Assembly: GCF_004118285.1 (NCBI RefSeq)
Contig: NZ_SDHY01000004.1
Location: 186,001 to 250,000, forward strand
DNA length: 64,000 nucleotides
Direction of reading: 5' to 3'
Source: Aquirufa rosea
GTDB taxonomy: Bacteria; Bacteroidota; Bacteroidia; Cytophagales; Spirosomataceae
A program made the position numbers and the translations under genes. Every line of letters begins with the position of its first letter. The stretch's first letter is position 1. Below the pieces are notes generated by a model, which was not told the DNA's origin, searched no databases, and worked only from the letters and a program-made list of their open reading frames with translations. This document shows, one piece after another, positions 25,361 to 33,651 of this stretch.

Positions 25361-28300
25361 TTATTCCACTTTCATAACTCCATTCATGATTCTCCAGTGG
25401 CCCGGGAATGTACACAAATAAGGATAATTTCCTTTGGTATTAGGGGCTTTGAAAACCAATTTTGCTCTTCCGTCTGGGTCTACCAAAGCGGTGTAAGCGA
25501 TTACTTCTGGAATACTAGGAACATAATTTTTTTGAGCTCCGTCTGCAGCCGTGATCATTTTATCAGCAGCTAAACCAATCTTTTCTTGACTTCCCATTTG
25601 ACCAATGACCAAATTATGTTGCATGGCGTCGATGTTTTCAAAAATGATTTCCACATTAGCACCAGCCGGAACACTGAATTCCCTGATGTCAAATTGCATG
25701 GCTTCTTTTACGGTTTTGATGACCTTTCTGACTACATTAGTTGCGCTATTTTGATTAGCGACCTCTATTTTCCAAGTAGTAGCAAGGCGCTCATAGTAAT
25801 CGTAATCACTAGGACGAATAGATGCTCCAATTTTTTTGAAATAAGCTAGGTTTTCTGCCGACAAATGAGGCTCTTTTTTGGCATTCCAAGTAGCAGATGC
25901 CCCTTTCAATGCCGCACCAAAGGCAGGGGATTCAATTATTTCCATACTTTTTAGGTGGTTTACCAATTCGTCACCAGACCAAACAGAAGCTCCGCCACGG
26001 AAGACCTTTTCGATCATATACACATTAAGGGAGCTTGGCCCGCTTACTTCTAATGCTTTGCGGTAAGTATTGTTGTTACGAACACTTTCTGGTAAAACAC
26101 CTACTTTGTCAATTTGGATTTCCATTTGGTATGAACCAGCAATATCGGCTGTCCAACCAAAATTTCCAGTCCATGGACCATTGGTATTTTTAGTTACCGA
26201 TACTGTTTCTCCTGGGGCAACTCCATCGGTAAAAGTGAATGATTCCATATCCACTCGGCGACCCATTCCCTCAATTTTTAAGAATACAGGTAGAACTGTT
26301 CCCTTAGCTAAGGCTTGATCTCCTTTGTTTTTGATGCGAATCACAAAACTTGAGTTTTCTCTCAATTTAAATTGACCTCCCCTGATTTGAACTTCCGTAA
26401 CGACTAAATCTAAGCCGGAACTCTGTCCGTCTGTGCTAGGATTGTTCAATTCTTTACCTACTTTTTCCGCAGCAGCTACAGGTTTTCTTTTACCTTCAGC
26501 TACAATAAAATCCTTCATTCTTTGCCCACCTTTGGCCATAATCCAAGCAGAGAAAGCTTCAGGCAACCAGCGATCGCGGTTGTTTTGTTCTTTAGCAATC
26601 TTCGCTTCCATGGCTTTGCTTAACTCAGGACTATCTGGCATCTCTATGCTGGCTAATACCGCGTGAAGGGCAACTAACGTATCGGAATCATTTAGGACAT
26701 TTTTTTGAATCAATAATTTGGCTCCGGCATTCGTTCTAGGTAAAATTTGAACGGCATTTTTGCGTACTGCTGCACTAGGGTGACTTAAGGCTTGGCTTAG
26801 TCCTAATTTAACAGCAGGAAGATCCAAGGCTCCTAATCCATCTAAGGTTCTTAAAGCATGAATTGCACCCACATTTAAGCCTATCTCATCGACTTTTTTA
26901 TTGGCAATTAATGCTAATAGAGCCGGTACTACATCTTTTTTGCCACGTTCTACCAATAAACGTTGAGCATGTAATCTCCAGAATAAATTGGAATTAGATA
27001 AGGCCTTAACACAGGCTGCTGGGTCGTTGCTAGACAATTGGATGGGCTGATAAGCTGGAGCCTGGTTCCACCCTACTCGGTAGATACGTCCGTGGGTATA
27101 ATCACGTAAATCTGTTTCATAAGCATTACCCGATCCATTGGTAAATCCTTTAGGAACGGGGTTATGTTGAATGATGAAACTGTACCAATCGGCAATCCAA
27201 ACGGCTCCATCCGGACCTACTTGAGCGAATACGGGGGAAACCCATTCATCAGCACCCGCTAATAAATTAAAGGCCTCCTCGTCGTTGTAATCACTACCGG
27301 TTCTAACCATTTTATTTTGGTGAACTACGTGCCCAGTAGGCTCTGACACGAAGGCAATTTTATTCCAGTACTTTTTAGGAAAAGCTCTAGCCGAATAGAA
27401 ATTATGTCCAGCTGCTGCCGTAAAACCACCAAATACGTCTACTTGACGCACCTTTTTGGTGATAGTTTTCATGTCTTTGTGGGTATCAGTACTCTTACTT
27501 CCGTTGAAAGAAAATGGAGCTTGCCAGATGTTTTTATTCGGAATAGGAATATACCAGCCATGGGAGTTGTTGGCCGTGGACCCAAAAGCATCACCCGCTT
27601 CATTGAAATCAAATCCCCAGGTATTATTGGAGGTATTCGTCACATGTTCCATTTTGGAACCATCTGGTTTAAAGCGGAAAAAGGCATTGCCAAATTGTAG
27701 GGAATCATTTCCTACTTTTCCTTTAAATCCAGAGTAACCTACTGATCCCCAGATCCAGTTATCAAAACCGTAATGCAAATTAGAAGGACCAGCATGGGTA
27801 TCTCCCGTTCCAAATCCTGTGATTAGAACTTGTTTTACATCGGCTTTATCATCTCCGTCGGTATCTTTTAAGAATAAAATATGAGGAGCCTGAGAAACGA
27901 TGAGTCCACCGTTGGCAAAAACCATCCCTGTTGGAATACTTAAACCATCAGCAAATCGGGTAAATTTATCGGCTTTACCATCGTGGTTAGTATCCTCACA
28001 CATTAAGATGTAGTCGCTTCCTCCCGAATTTTTTCGTTCATTTGGATAGTCTTTGGTGATTAGTACAAATAAGCGACCCTTTTCATCCCAAGCCATGGCA
28101 ATTGGGTGCATGACATCAGGTTCTGCCGCAAAAACACTTAAGTTAAAGTCTACCGGAATTTGAATGTATTTAACAGACTCTTCAGGACTAAGTGGTAGCT
28201 GTTGTAATTGTGGCCCTTGTCTTTTCTCGTAATTAGGCAAATTGGCTTCCTTATAGGCAAGAGGAGCTAATCTCAGATTTTCCAAGAGGGCAACTTTGTC

Positions 28301-29011
28301 TTTCCCTACAGCATATAAGATTCCTTTTTCTACTAAAGTTTGGAAGCCTTCGGTTTCCCAAGTTCTTTCATCGTGCCCATAGGCCGTGTAAAAGACGTTT
28401 CCTTTACCATAACTTCTTACCCAAGTATAAGGCTCGGTTGATTGGCCAGGTTTATCATTTGCCTGTTCAGGCCCAATGATTCTGGATTGAATTACTATGT
28501 TATCTGCTTGTAATTGACTGTGCAAATAAGTTTCATCGATTGTTTTAATCCCAGGAAATCCTTTTAGCACTGGATGTTGGGGCTGTACATTCTGGATGCG
28601 GATTGAATCCATTTTATGGCGCCAAAACTGCCCCCCGACCATTTTCATATATTCCGGGGAATTTCTGAAACAGAAGGATGCGCAATGTAAAGCCACTAAT
28701 CCATGCCCAGAACTAATGTAGTCCAAAAGCGCTTTTTCTTGTGGCTTTGGTATGGAATCATGGTTAGCAAAAATGATCAAACCGTCAAACTTGTTTAAGT
28801 AGCTAGGGTTTAAATCATTTAATGATGCGGTATAAGTTAGGTTGATGCCTTTTACTCCTAATGCTGATTGTAAGGCAGGAAAGCGGTCCAATGGTTTATG
28901 ATGTCCACGATCTCCCAAAAAAAGCATTTCCAATCTCCTAGGCCTGGAATTTTGAGCCAGCAGCTGAAATGTTGCTACAAATACTAACAGAAAACAGGTA
29001 AGTTTTTTCAT
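25361..29011 (-). CDS. ThuA / membrane-bound-dehydrogenase-like / HEAT / CARDB / cupredoxin multidomain protein
   Basis: A 1216-residue exported protein; the ATG at 29011 is chosen because a signal peptide follows (KKLTCFLLVFVATFQLLAQ). Order of parts: a ThuA glutamine-amidotransferase-like domain (about 30-250); a beta-propeller of the PVC 'putative membrane-bound dehydrogenase' type (about 290-640, with MCEDTNHDGKADKFTRFADG and NNTWGFDFNEAGDAF); HEAT-like helical repeats (about 670-830); a CARDB-like beta domain (about 880-1000); and a C-terminal blue-copper domain. The last has the ligand pattern H in MQHNLVIG, then C and H in YLCTFPGHWRIM. Such proteins are linked to extracytoplasmic sugar oxidation, the cupredoxin giving a likely electron exit. 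It is 25 bases downstream of the Gfo/Idh/MocA gene, so probably one operon. No heme CxxCH motif is seen, although related planctomycetal proteins usually carry one. Confidence 0.85.
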   Translation of the reverse strand: MKKLTCFLLVFVATFQLLAQNSRPRRLEMLFLGDRGHHKPLDRFPALQSALGVKGINLTYTASLNDLNPSYLNKFDGLIIFANHDSIPKPQEKALLDYISSGHGLVALHCASFCFRNSPEYMKMVGGQFWRHKMDSIRIQNVQPQHPVLKGFPGIKTIDETYLHSQLQADNIVIQSRIIGPEQANDKPGQSTEPYTWVRSYGKGNVFYTAYGHDERTWETEGFQTLVEKGILYAVGKDKVALLENLRLAPLAYKEANLPNYEKRQGPQLQQLPLSPEESVKYIQIPVDFNLSVFAAEPDVMHPIAMAWDEKGRLFVLITKDYPNERKNSGGSDYILMCEDTNHDGKADKFTRFADGLSIPTGMVFANGGLIVSQAPHILFLKDTDGDDKADVKQVLITGFGTGDTHAGPSNLHYGFDNWIWGSVGYSGFKGKVGNDSLQFGNAFFRFKPDGSKMEHVTNTSNNTWGFDFNEAGDAFGSTANNSHGWYIPIPNKNIWQAPFSFNGSKSTDTHKDMKTITKKVRQVDVFGGFTAAAGHNFYSARAFPKKYWNKIAFVSEPTGHVVHQNKMVRTGSDYNDEEAFNLLAGADEWVSPVFAQVGPDGAVWIADWYSFIIQHNPVPKGFTNGSGNAYETDLRDYTHGRIYRVGWNQAPAYQPIQLSSNDPAACVKALSNSNLFWRLHAQRLLVERGKKDVVPALLALIANKKVDEIGLNVGAIHALRTLDGLGALDLPAVKLGLSQALSHPSAAVRKNAVQILPRTNAGAKLLIQKNVLNDSDTLVALHAVLASIEMPDSPELSKAMEAKIAKEQNNRDRWLPEAFSAWIMAKGGQRMKDFIVAEGKRKPVAAAEKVGKELNNPSTDGQSSGLDLVVTEVQIRGGQFKLRENSSFVIRIKNKGDQALAKGTVLPVFLKIEGMGRRVDMESFTFTDGVAPGETVSVTKNTNGPWTGNFGWTADIAGSYQMEIQIDKVGVLPESVRNNNTYRKALEVSGPSSLNVYMIEKVFRGGASVWSGDELVNHLKSMEIIESPAFGAALKGASATWNAKKEPHLSAENLAYFKKIGASIRPSDYDYYERLATTWKIEVANQNSATNVVRKVIKTVKEAMQFDIREFSVPAGANVEIIFENIDAMQHNLVIGQMGSQEKIGLAADKMITAADGAQKNYVPSIPEVIAYTALVDPDGRAKLVFKAPNTKGNYPYLCTFPGHWRIMNGVMKVE

Positions 29012-29036
29012 GTGATTATTACCAATTGGGGAAGGA

Positions 29037-30149
29037 TTAAAATTCAGGAATTTCGATAATTTTACCGCCCTGTAAAGCTGATTCATGGGCTAATATGCCG
29101 ACAGAGGTCCAGTTGGCCGACTGCGGTGCATTCGGGAATGGATCACGATCTTGGGCCAATGCTTGTAAGAACTCATTAACCAAATGAGGGTGTGAGCCTC
29201 CATGTCCTCCGCCTTGGGTGAATGAAAGGTGTGTGTTTTCGCTTTCATCGTACACTCCTTTGGTCGTAAATCGTTGGATTTCTTCAGGTAAATAATGGGC
29301 AAAATCAGGAGTGACAACTTTTTCTGGAATCTCAGGCTCTGGCTTTTTGGCAGTATGAACGACCAACTCCTCGCCCTCAATTAATGGCCATTCCACACTT
29401 TTTTTGGAACCATATACTTCAAAACTTTCTCTATACTGACGAGCCACATCGAAGAGTGAGCGATAAACGACAGCACACAGGTCTGAATTACGGAATTTGA
29501 TATGGGCTGACTCTACGGCAAATGGAGAATTATAATGTTGAATTAATTCTTCACGGATAGTACCTGAGCCAAAGCAGGAAACATATTCTGCCTCAAGGCG
29601 TAAAAGTCCAGCTACGGGTCCTACGCAGTGAGTGGCATAGTGCATAGGAGGTAAACCTGGCCAATAATCTGGCCATCCATCCATGTCTTGTTGGTGGGAG
29701 CCTTTTAGGAATTGAATCTTCCCTAGTTCTCCTTTTTCATATAACTCTTTGATGTATAAAAACTCGCGAGAATATACCACGGTTTCCATCATCATGTACT
29801 TTTTGCCCATCTTACGGCTTGCCTCTACAATAGCCTTACATTCTTCTACGGTAGTTGCCATAGGTACCGTGCACGCCACATGCTTTCCTGCCAATAAGGC
29901 TTGAAGGGTTTGCTGGGCATGTAAATGTATGGGAGAATTAATGTGAACTACGTCGATATTGGGATCTTGGATTAATTTTTCAAAGTCCGTATATCGATTT
30001 GTAATTCCGTATGCATCGCCAATGGAATTGAGTTTTTCCTCATTTCTTTGGCAAATGGCATACATATTGGCCAATGGGTGCTTTAAATAAATGGGGATGA
30101 ATTCCGCTCCAAATCCTAAGCCAACAATGGCAAGATTAAATTTTTTCAT
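29037..30149 (-). CDS. Gfo/Idh/MocA-family NAD(P)-dependent oxidoreductase
   Basis: A 370-residue protein with an N-terminal Rossmann fold (LAIVGLGFGAEFIPIYL) and the family EKP-loop position occupied by CTVPMATTVEE rather than the usual E-K-P. The C-terminal alpha/beta domain includes a HCVGPVAGLLRLEAEYV substrate block. It lacks a signal peptide, so it works in the cytoplasm. Family members oxidise or epimerise sugars and inositols. It lies directly upstream of the ThuA/dehydrogenase gene, which supports a shared glycan-derived substrate, unknown here. The missing EKP lysine is a noteworthy difference. Confidence 0.85.
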   Translation of the reverse strand: MKKFNLAIVGLGFGAEFIPIYLKHPLANMYAICQRNEEKLNSIGDAYGITNRYTDFEKLIQDPNIDVVHINSPIHLHAQQTLQALLAGKHVACTVPMATTVEECKAIVEASRKMGKKYMMMETVVYSREFLYIKELYEKGELGKIQFLKGSHQQDMDGWPDYWPGLPPMHYATHCVGPVAGLLRLEAEYVSCFGSGTIREELIQHYNSPFAVESAHIKFRNSDLCAVVYRSLFDVARQYRESFEVYGSKKSVEWPLIEGEELVVHTAKKPEPEIPEKVVTPDFAHYLPEEIQRFTTKGVYDESENTHLSFTQGGGHGGSHPHLVNEFLQALAQDRDPFPNAPQSANWTSVGILAHESALQGGKIIEIPEF

Positions 30150-30230
30150 AGTAGAAAGTAAGATTTAAATTAGACAGGTATACTTAAATACTTCTCATGT
30201 TTATTATAAGGCAATATCTGAATTTTTTTA

Positions 30231-31112
30231 CTATTTTTTATTTCGATTTGTCAGGAAAGGGTGAATCATGACCGTAATCACTAACAGCGCAGTGCCCCAA
30301 TAGAAACCGGAGTGCATGATTTCCTTGCTTCCAAAAATAAACACCGCGAGTAAAATACCATAAACGGGTTCTAAGGTGATAACCAGATTGATGGAAAATA
30401 CCGAAAATACTCGGTACAACCGGATGGTTTCAGTGTAGGCATATACGGTACAAACGATGGCTAAAATACTGATCCATAGCCAATCTAGATTGACAGGTAA
30501 ATAATGGGGCATTTGAACCGCATAGCCATAAATCCAAATGATTCCTGTGATGATCCCTGCGGTGATCATTTCGTAGACAGTTATGAGTCGAGGGTCATAT
30601 TGGTGAGTATATTTTCCGTTAATCACCGAAAATAAAGCACCAAAGAAACCAGAGGCAATGCCCATCATCAGTCCGAGAGCTTGGGCTTGTTCTACCGAAA
30701 AAATAATGAGAAGGGCAATGATGACTAGCACGCCCAAAAATACTTCTACTCTTTTTATTTTTTCTTTTTTGGTCCAAGGTTCCAATAGGCTTGTCCAAAA
30801 GGTTTGAGTTGATAATCCTGCCAAACACATGGCTACCGTGGAAACTTTAGCTGCGCCAAAAAAGAGAAGCCAATGGAGGGCAATAAAAAATCCATTTAGA
30901 ATCCATTGGTACAATATTTTACTTGGAACTTTGAAATTTACCTGTTGAAATCGAAGTATGGCCAGTAAAAAAATGGAGCTAATGACGCAGCGAAAAAACA
31001 CGATACTCAGCGCATTAGCTTGAGTCGCATTTCCTAAAATGGCAGTAAATGCGTACAAGATCACAATGAAGTGAATCTTCAAATAGTCTAAAAGCCTTGG
31101 CGCTTGTTTCAT
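30231..31112 (-). CDS. EamA-family (DMT) transporter
   Basis: A 293-residue inner-membrane protein with about ten hydrophobic segments in two EamA repeats (for example FIVILYAFTAILGNATQ and IVCTVYAYTETIRLYRVFSVFSINLVI, LEPVYGILLAVFIFG). DMT/EamA proteins export metabolites such as amino acids or other small solutes; the substrate cannot be predicted. Its start codon overlaps the stop of the LptF/G permease gene by one base, so it is the last gene of a DUF983-LptF/G-EamA unit. Confidence 0.88.
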   Translation of the reverse strand: MKQAPRLLDYLKIHFIVILYAFTAILGNATQANALSIVFFRCVISSIFLLAILRFQQVNFKVPSKILYQWILNGFFIALHWLLFFGAAKVSTVAMCLAGLSTQTFWTSLLEPWTKKEKIKRVEVFLGVLVIIALLIIFSVEQAQALGLMMGIASGFFGALFSVINGKYTHQYDPRLITVYEMITAGIITGIIWIYGYAVQMPHYLPVNLDWLWISILAIVCTVYAYTETIRLYRVFSVFSINLVITLEPVYGILLAVFIFGSKEIMHSGFYWGTALLVITVMIHPFLTNRNKK

Positions 31113-32188
31113 TATCTAGGAAGGGTGTAATAAAGTCCTACGCCAATTCCCCCGAATATGATATTGGGTAACCACACGGCTAAAAGGGGGGGCATTCCTC
31201 CACCTTCAGCAATTCCTTTACTCATCATGAAAAATAGGATGTAGACAAAGGCCAAAGAAAAACCTAAGGCGATTTGAAATCCCACGCCACCTCTTGATTT
31301 TCTGGCAGAAACCAAAAAGCCGATGATGGTAAGTATGATAACTGAAAAGGGATTAGCAAATCGTAAGTATTTTTCAATTAAGAATACCTCTATCCCGTCA
31401 GCACCACGTGATCGAACTAGTTGAATATGTCTTTCAAGCTCGGGCAGGGTGAAGGTTTCATGCAATAAGTGCTTATTCTGAAAGTCCTTGGGGAAAAGAT
31501 TTAATGTAGTGTCTATTTTGGTCCCAAAAACAATACCCGTTTTTCCCGCTTCCAGATTACGGATTCGGTAATCATGAATGGTCCACTTTTTTCTGACAGA
31601 GTCCCATGTGATGTGGTCTGACATCAACTTTTCTTTGATTTCATTGTTGGAAATTCTTTCTAAACTGAATCGATAGCCCGTATTGGTACTGTTATCGTAG
31701 CTTTCAATGTAGGCGTATATTTCCGGGGCAATTTTAATGTGCACGTCCCGCTTATCAAAGAAATAGGTATTGTTGATGTACCTGTGTTCAAAGGGTACCC
31801 GAATTTTGTTGGCATTGGGTACAATCCAACCAATCATAATGAAAGTACCTACGGCAATGATTCCTGAACCTATGAGGTAAGGTCTCATGAGTCGGGTGAA
31901 ACTTACTCCAGAACTTAAAATGGCGATAATTTCAGTTTTAGCAGCCAGGTTAGCGGTGAAGAATACCGTGGCTATAAATACCATCAAAGGGCTAATATAA
32001 TTGGCCCAGTAAGGAATAAAATTTAAGTAGTAGTCGAAAATAATCTCATTTAATGGGGCTTGTTTACGAATAAAATCATCGATTTTTTCCGTGTAGTCAA
32101 TCACCATCACAATCAATACAATTAGAAAAACAGCGAAAACGTATGTTTTCAGAAATTTTTTTAAAATGTATAGATCTAATATTTTCAT
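31112..32188 (-). CDS. LptF/LptG-family permease (YjgP/YjgQ)
   Basis: A 358-residue protein: N-terminal transmembrane helices (MKILDLYILKKFLKTYVFAV... and PLMVFIATVFFTANLAAKTE), a central periplasmic beta-jellyroll (about 130-260), and C-terminal helices (PFSVIILTIIGFLVSARK). This is the layout of the LptBFG transporter that lifts LPS from the inner membrane onto the LptA/C bridge. The segment TEIIAILSSGVSFTRLMRP is a family hallmark. I cannot say whether it is the LptF or LptG paralogue. It overlaps both neighbours by one base and so is translationally coupled with them. Confidence 0.9.
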   Translation of the reverse strand: MKILDLYILKKFLKTYVFAVFLIVLIVMVIDYTEKIDDFIRKQAPLNEIIFDYYLNFIPYWANYISPLMVFIATVFFTANLAAKTEIIAILSSGVSFTRLMRPYLIGSGIIAVGTFIMIGWIVPNANKIRVPFEHRYINNTYFFDKRDVHIKIAPEIYAYIESYDNSTNTGYRFSLERISNNEIKEKLMSDHITWDSVRKKWTIHDYRIRNLEAGKTGIVFGTKIDTTLNLFPKDFQNKHLLHETFTLPELERHIQLVRSRGADGIEVFLIEKYLRFANPFSVIILTIIGFLVSARKSRGGVGFQIALGFSLAFVYILFFMMSKGIAEGGGMPPLLAVWLPNIIFGGIGVGLYYTLPR

Positions 32189-32586
32189 TATTTGCTTGGA
32201 GCAGTACCGGCAGCGTCACTTTTATATTTAACCATGGAAAACAAGTGTATGAACAACACCCGGGCCATGCGGAAATTAAATGGTACCATGATGACAGAAA
32301 CAAGTGTAATAGGGATGATATATCCCTCAGCAGATGGGTCACCAAAGAAATTGTAGATGATGATACCTCCCACAATCATGATGCCTACTGTAAAGGCATA
32401 AGATATATACATGGCACCAAAGAAAAATCCAGGCTCCACTTCATAGCGTAAACCACAAGATGGACAGTGTTCATTCATCTGGCTAAATTTGAAAATATTC
32501 CACCATTTATAAGTAAAAATTCGGCCTTCGTGGCATTGAGGACAACGGGCATTAATGGTGGCTGCCAATTTAGATGGGTTTGACAT
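32188..32586 (-). CDS. DUF983-family zinc-ribbon membrane protein
   Basis: 132 residues from the ATG at 32586 (the longer frame adds an unlikely 13-residue lead). An N-terminal zinc ribbon with two Cys pairs (ARCPQCHEGRIF and EHCPSCGLRYEVE) is followed by the DUF983 hallmark PGFFFGAMYISYAF and two transmembrane helices. The function of DUF983 is unknown. It is the first gene of the minus-strand unit with LptF/G and EamA, its stop overlapping the LptF/G start by a base. That context, together with Bacteroidota conservation, suggests an envelope-related role (inference). Confidence 0.88.
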   Translation of the reverse strand: MSNPSKLAATINARCPQCHEGRIFTYKWWNIFKFSQMNEHCPSCGLRYEVEPGFFFGAMYISYAFTVGIMIVGGIIIYNFFGDPSAEGYIIPITLVSVIMVPFNFRMARVLFIHLFSMVKYKSDAAGTAPSK

Positions 32587-32605
32587 AATTTTTCGGTTAA
32601 AGGTA

Positions 32606-32613
32606 CAAAGGTA
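32606..32613 (-). promoter_or_regulatory. candidate -7 element (TACCTTTG) of the DUF983-lptF/G-eamA unit
   Basis: TACCTTTG on the minus strand lies 19 bases before the DUF983 ATG and fits the TAnnTTTG consensus. No -33 TTG at a proper distance is apparent. Confidence 0.4.
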
Positions 32614-32665
32614 AAGAAAATTCAAGGATTAACTCGAAAGCGGGCGGGCATCTTAGGGGAATTTG

Positions 32666-32673
32666 TATCTTTG
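32666..32673 (+). promoter_or_regulatory. candidate -7 element (TATCTTTG) of the 32.7-kb plus-strand unit
   Basis: TATCTTTG on the plus strand lies 24 bases before the ATG of the four-helix membrane protein and fits the TAnnTTTG consensus. It is divergent from the DUF983 promoter. Confidence 0.4.
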
Positions 32674-32697
32674 TAAACAACTAAACTATACCATCTT

Positions 32698-33135
32698 ATG
32701 TATCCTATTTTATTAAATGTTCATTCTTATTTACGTTGGCTCGTATTAATCCTAGGCGTTTTAGCCATTTATCGAGGTTTTAAAGGAGCTCAATCAGCGG
32801 CGCCATTTACTGAATCTGACAGAAAATCAGGTTTGTTTTTCTTAATATCAGTTCATACCCAGCTTTTAATTGGGTTATTGTTGTATTTTGTATTTAGTCC
32901 AATCACACAAGCGGCATTTGCAGATTTTGGAGCGGCGATGAAAGACCCAGCGGTCAGATTAATCGCGGTAGAGCATATTACAGTGAATATATTAGCGGCT
33001 ATTTTAGTTACGATTGCGTATTCTAAAAACAAAAAAGCTATTGCTGACGCACAAAAGCACAAGAATGCGTGGTTATTATTTGGTATTGCTCTTTTATTGA
33101 TTCTAAGCCGTATTCCTTGGAGTCGTCTAGCCTAA
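32698..33135 (+). CDS. four-helix membrane protein, possible cytochrome-b-like
   Basis: A 145-residue protein with four predicted transmembrane helices (about 9-25, 47-65, 87-107, 124-140) and no signal peptide. Histidines sit near helix ends in NVHSYLRWLV (H8), ISVHTQLLIG (H52) and AVEHITVNIL (H92). These could be heme ligands, as in small Bacteroidota proteins annotated as cytochrome b; this is an inference only. It precedes the GmhB-like gene with a one-base overlap (TAATG), so the two are translationally coupled. Confidence 0.65.
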   Translation: MYPILLNVHSYLRWLVLILGVLAIYRGFKGAQSAAPFTESDRKSGLFFLISVHTQLLIGLLLYFVFSPITQAAFADFGAAMKDPAVRLIAVEHITVNILAAILVTIAYSKNKKAIADAQKHKNAWLLFGIALLLILSRIPWSRLA

Positions 33136-33647
33136 TGACCAATAAGTGCGTATTTTTGGACCGCGACGGTGTATTAAATGTGGATCGTGTGGATTACGTG
33201 TATCACCTAGGTCATTTTGTGATTCCTGATGGAGTAGTGGAAGCCTTGAAAGTATTGAAGGATGCGGGGTATTTATTGATTGTGATTACCAACCAAAGTG
33301 GTATTGCCAAGGGAATATATGAGAGAAAGGATGTTTGGCTTATACATGAGGCTTTACAAGAAGCATGTGGAGGAAGGTTGGATGATCTGTATTTTTGTCC
33401 TTATCATGAATTATACGATAGCGCTTCATTAACGAGGAAACCAGGGTCTTTATTAATTGAAAAAGCGGTAGCAAAATATCATGTAGACATGAGTCAATCC
33501 TACATGGTAGGAGATCATGAAAGAGATGTACTAGCAGGAAAACGAGCGGGTCTTAGGACCATCCGTATTGCCGAAGAGGGTACGCTTACTGAAGCCAATT
33601 ACGTAGTAAAAGATTTATTAGCAGCATCTAAGATCATATTATCATAG
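33135..33647 (+). CDS. GmhB-like HAD-IIIA phosphatase (D,D-heptose 1,7-bisphosphate phosphatase family)
   Basis: 170 residues from the ATG at 33135, which overlaps the upstream stop by one base. HAD motif I is FLDRDGVLNVD (D9, D11), motif II ITNQSGIAKG, and the late metal motif MVGDHERDVLAGKRAG. These are the GmhB/HisB-N pattern. GmhB dephosphorylates heptose bisphosphate for LPS core synthesis. The family's structural zinc site (CPHHP...CDCRKP in E. coli) is eroded: only C88 remains in FCPYHE, and the CxC is SLT in SLTRKP (98-103). So the sugar-phosphate specificity is uncertain; histidinol-phosphate or another phosphate ester is possible. Confidence 0.82.
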   Translation: MTNKCVFLDRDGVLNVDRVDYVYHLGHFVIPDGVVEALKVLKDAGYLLIVITNQSGIAKGIYERKDVWLIHEALQEACGGRLDDLYFCPYHELYDSASLTRKPGSLLIEKAVAKYHVDMSQSYMVGDHERDVLAGKRAGLRTIRIAEEGTLTEANYVVKDLLAASKIILS

Positions 33648-33651
33648 TATC

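Noticed and set aside
29012-29086. 25-codon N-terminal extension of the ThuA/dehydrogenase protein
   Set aside because: It overlaps the end of the Gfo/Idh/MocA gene and would bury the signal peptide.
29090-29380. 96-aa minus-strand frame inside the Gfo/Idh/MocA gene
   Set aside because: It is on the same strand but in another frame, with no family features.
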